This document shows, in pieces, positions 15,813-16,538 of a stretch of 16,538 bases of DNA. Position 1 is the first letter of the stretch. Each line of letters starts with the position of its first letter. The stretch lies in contig DATCVA010000235.1 of assembly GCA_036567205.1 (NCBI GenBank), positions 1 through 16,538 on the forward strand, in the 5' to 3' direction. Below the pieces are notes generated by a model. The model was not told the origin of the DNA. It saw only the letters and a list, made by a program, of their open reading frames with translations, and searched no databases. The translations under genes were made by a program, and so were the position numbers. Origin of the DNA: DATCVA01 sp036567205. GTDB lineage: Bacteria; Pseudomonadota; Gammaproteobacteria; Burkholderiales; Burkholderiaceae_B.

Positions 15813-15824
15813 TTTAGGCCTAAA
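15813..15824. promoter_or_regulatory. 12-bp perfect palindrome TTTAGGCCTAAA
   Basis: A self-complementary 12-mer lies two bases after the ATAC-N7-GTAT site, centred near -50 of the predicted catB promoter. It may be part of the regulator's binding region or an independent operator. It has no T-tail and is not a terminator for the deaminase gene. Confidence 0.4.
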
Positions 15825-15847
15825 ACGGTATTAGACCTGACGGCTCC

Positions 15848-15870
15848 GTGACACTTATACTTACTGTCAC
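15848..15870 (+). promoter_or_regulatory. Predicted catB -10 box inside a GTGACA-N11-TGTCAC dyad
   Basis: TATACT at 15856-15861 matches the -10 consensus at five of six positions and lies between the perfect half-sites GTGACA (15848-15853) and TGTCAC (15865-15870). There is no good -35 hexamer at 16-18 bp, as expected for an activator-dependent promoter. A protein bound to the dyad would cover the promoter, so it could be a repressor operator. The transcription start would be near 15868. Confidence 0.5.
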
Positions 15871-15894
15871 ACTTAACCATTTTTCAGGAATGCC

Positions 15895-16538
15895 GTGGAG
15901 CCAATTATTAAAGATATCAACTGCTTAATCGTTGATATACCAACCATACGCCCGCATAAAATGTCTGTCGCCACCATGGGCGCGCAGTCGATGGTTATTA
16001 TTCGGTTGCTAACGTCGGATGGCATCGAAGGTATTGGTGAAGCTACAACCATCGGCGGATTGAACTACGGCGGCGAAAGCCCTGAAAGCATAAAAACAAA
16101 CATTGACTCTTATTTCAAACCACTGTTAGTGGGTAAGCCAGCCAATCAAATTACCGCCTTGCGCAAGCTGGTTAATAAAACCATCAAAGACAATCGCTTT
16201 GCCAAATCGGCAATAGAAACAGCTCTTTACGATGCTCGAGCCAAAAGCCTGGGCATTTCCCTAAGCGATTTGTTCGGCGGCCGTATACACGACAGCATTT
16301 CGGTAGCCTGGACCCTGGCCAGCGGCGATACCAAGTTCGATATTGCCGAAGCCGAAGAACTGCTCGACGCAAAGCGGCATAATATCTTCAAGCTGAAAAT
16401 CGGCCTGCGTGATCCTAAAGACGATATCAGGCACATATCAAGCATTAAAAAAGCGTTGGGCGACGACGTCAGCATACGAGTCGATATTAATCAGGGCTGG
16501 TCCGAAACCCAGGCAGTACGCTATTTGCAGGCGCTGGC
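15895..16538 (+). CDS. catB: Muconate cycloisomerase CatB, N-terminal 214 codons (runs off window)
   Basis: CatB converts cis,cis-muconate to muconolactone in the ortho-cleavage (beta-ketoadipate) branch of catechol degradation. The fragment has the capping domain and first part of the barrel of the enolase superfamily. Matching blocks are IVDIPTIRPHKMSVATMG, GIEGIGEATTIGGLNYGGES, NRFAKSAIETALYDARAK and SVAWTLASGDT, then FKLKIG with Lys166/Lys168 (catalytic lysine pair) and RVDINQGW with Asp197 (metal ligand). The family usually has Tyr or Ala where this protein has Gly in VDINQGW. The start is GTG at 15895 with AGGAA at 15886-15890; it is the only in-frame start after the TAA at 15874. An ATG at 15890 is out of frame. 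Control elements lie in the 108 bp upstream. Further cat genes would be expected beyond the window. Confidence 0.93.
   Translation, partial: MEPIIKDINCLIVDIPTIRPHKMSVATMGAQSMVIIRLLTSDGIEGIGEATTIGGLNYGGESPESIKTNIDSYFKPLLVGKPANQITALRKLVNKTIKDNRFAKSAIETALYDARAKSLGISLSDLFGGRIHDSISVAWTLASGDTKFDIAEAEELLDAKRHNIFKLKIGLRDPKDDIRHISSIKKALGDDVSIRVDINQGWSETQAVRYLQAL

Noticed and set aside
15813..15824. Palindrome TTTAGGCCTAAA as terminator of the deaminase gene
   Set aside because: It has no loop and no T-tail; its location in the catB control region fits an operator better.
15890..15928. Short frame starting at ATG 15890 that could be taken as the catB start or a leader peptide
   Set aside because: It is out of frame with CatB and ends after 12 codons, and its ATG touches the Shine-Dalgarno. 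The GTG at 15895 gives the CatB N-terminus.

Overview
The window looks like chromosomal DNA of a betaproteobacterium, most likely a Burkholderiales member of the Alcaligenaceae type. This is inferred from three things: the earP-efp pair, whose EF-P carries arginine at position 32; a DUF2863 gene directly upstream of earP, an arrangement I associate with Burkholderiales; and protein sequences that resemble Bordetella/Pusillimonas-type homologues from memory. No phage, plasmid, insertion-sequence or CRISPR genes are seen. Most of the window is ordinary core and metabolic content.

Layout. (1) 1-523: the 3' end of an aconitase gene, closed by a strong hairpin terminator. (2) 605-3592, plus strand: a DUF2863 gene, earP and efp. 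EarP rhamnosylates Arg32 of EF-P, so enzyme and substrate are encoded side by side. The efp leader can form two mutually exclusive hairpins, one of which would cover the ribosome binding site. (3) 3615-4091, minus strand: a DUF1178 zinc-ribbon protein, convergent with efp. (4) 4154-4337: two nearly identical 85-bp palindromic-ended repeats in tandem. (5) 4351-11367, minus strand: a tightly overlapping five-gene run. In transcription order it encodes a secreted or anchored thermonuclease-like protein, a lipoprotein substrate-binding protein, two permeases and a fused double-ATPase. The transporter has the architecture of the YejABEF peptide/microcin C importers. (6) 11548-14229, minus strand: an AidB-type acyl-CoA dehydrogenase homologue downstream of a CorA-type magnesium transporter. 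(7) 14349-15786, plus strand: a DUF423 membrane protein and an adenine/adenosine deaminase-family gene that appears to start at TTG. (8) 15787-16538: a regulatory region and the first 214 codons of catB (muconate cycloisomerase), which runs off the window.

I do not see a clearly new multi-gene system. The signals most worth checking are the paired palindromic repeat, whose arms are complementary in a nested way; the catB control region, which has an ATAC-N7-GTAT site centred about 65 bp before the predicted transcription start and a second perfect dyad around the -10 box; and the nuclease gene overlapping the first gene of a peptide importer. The window has no gene-free stretch longer than about 260 bp.
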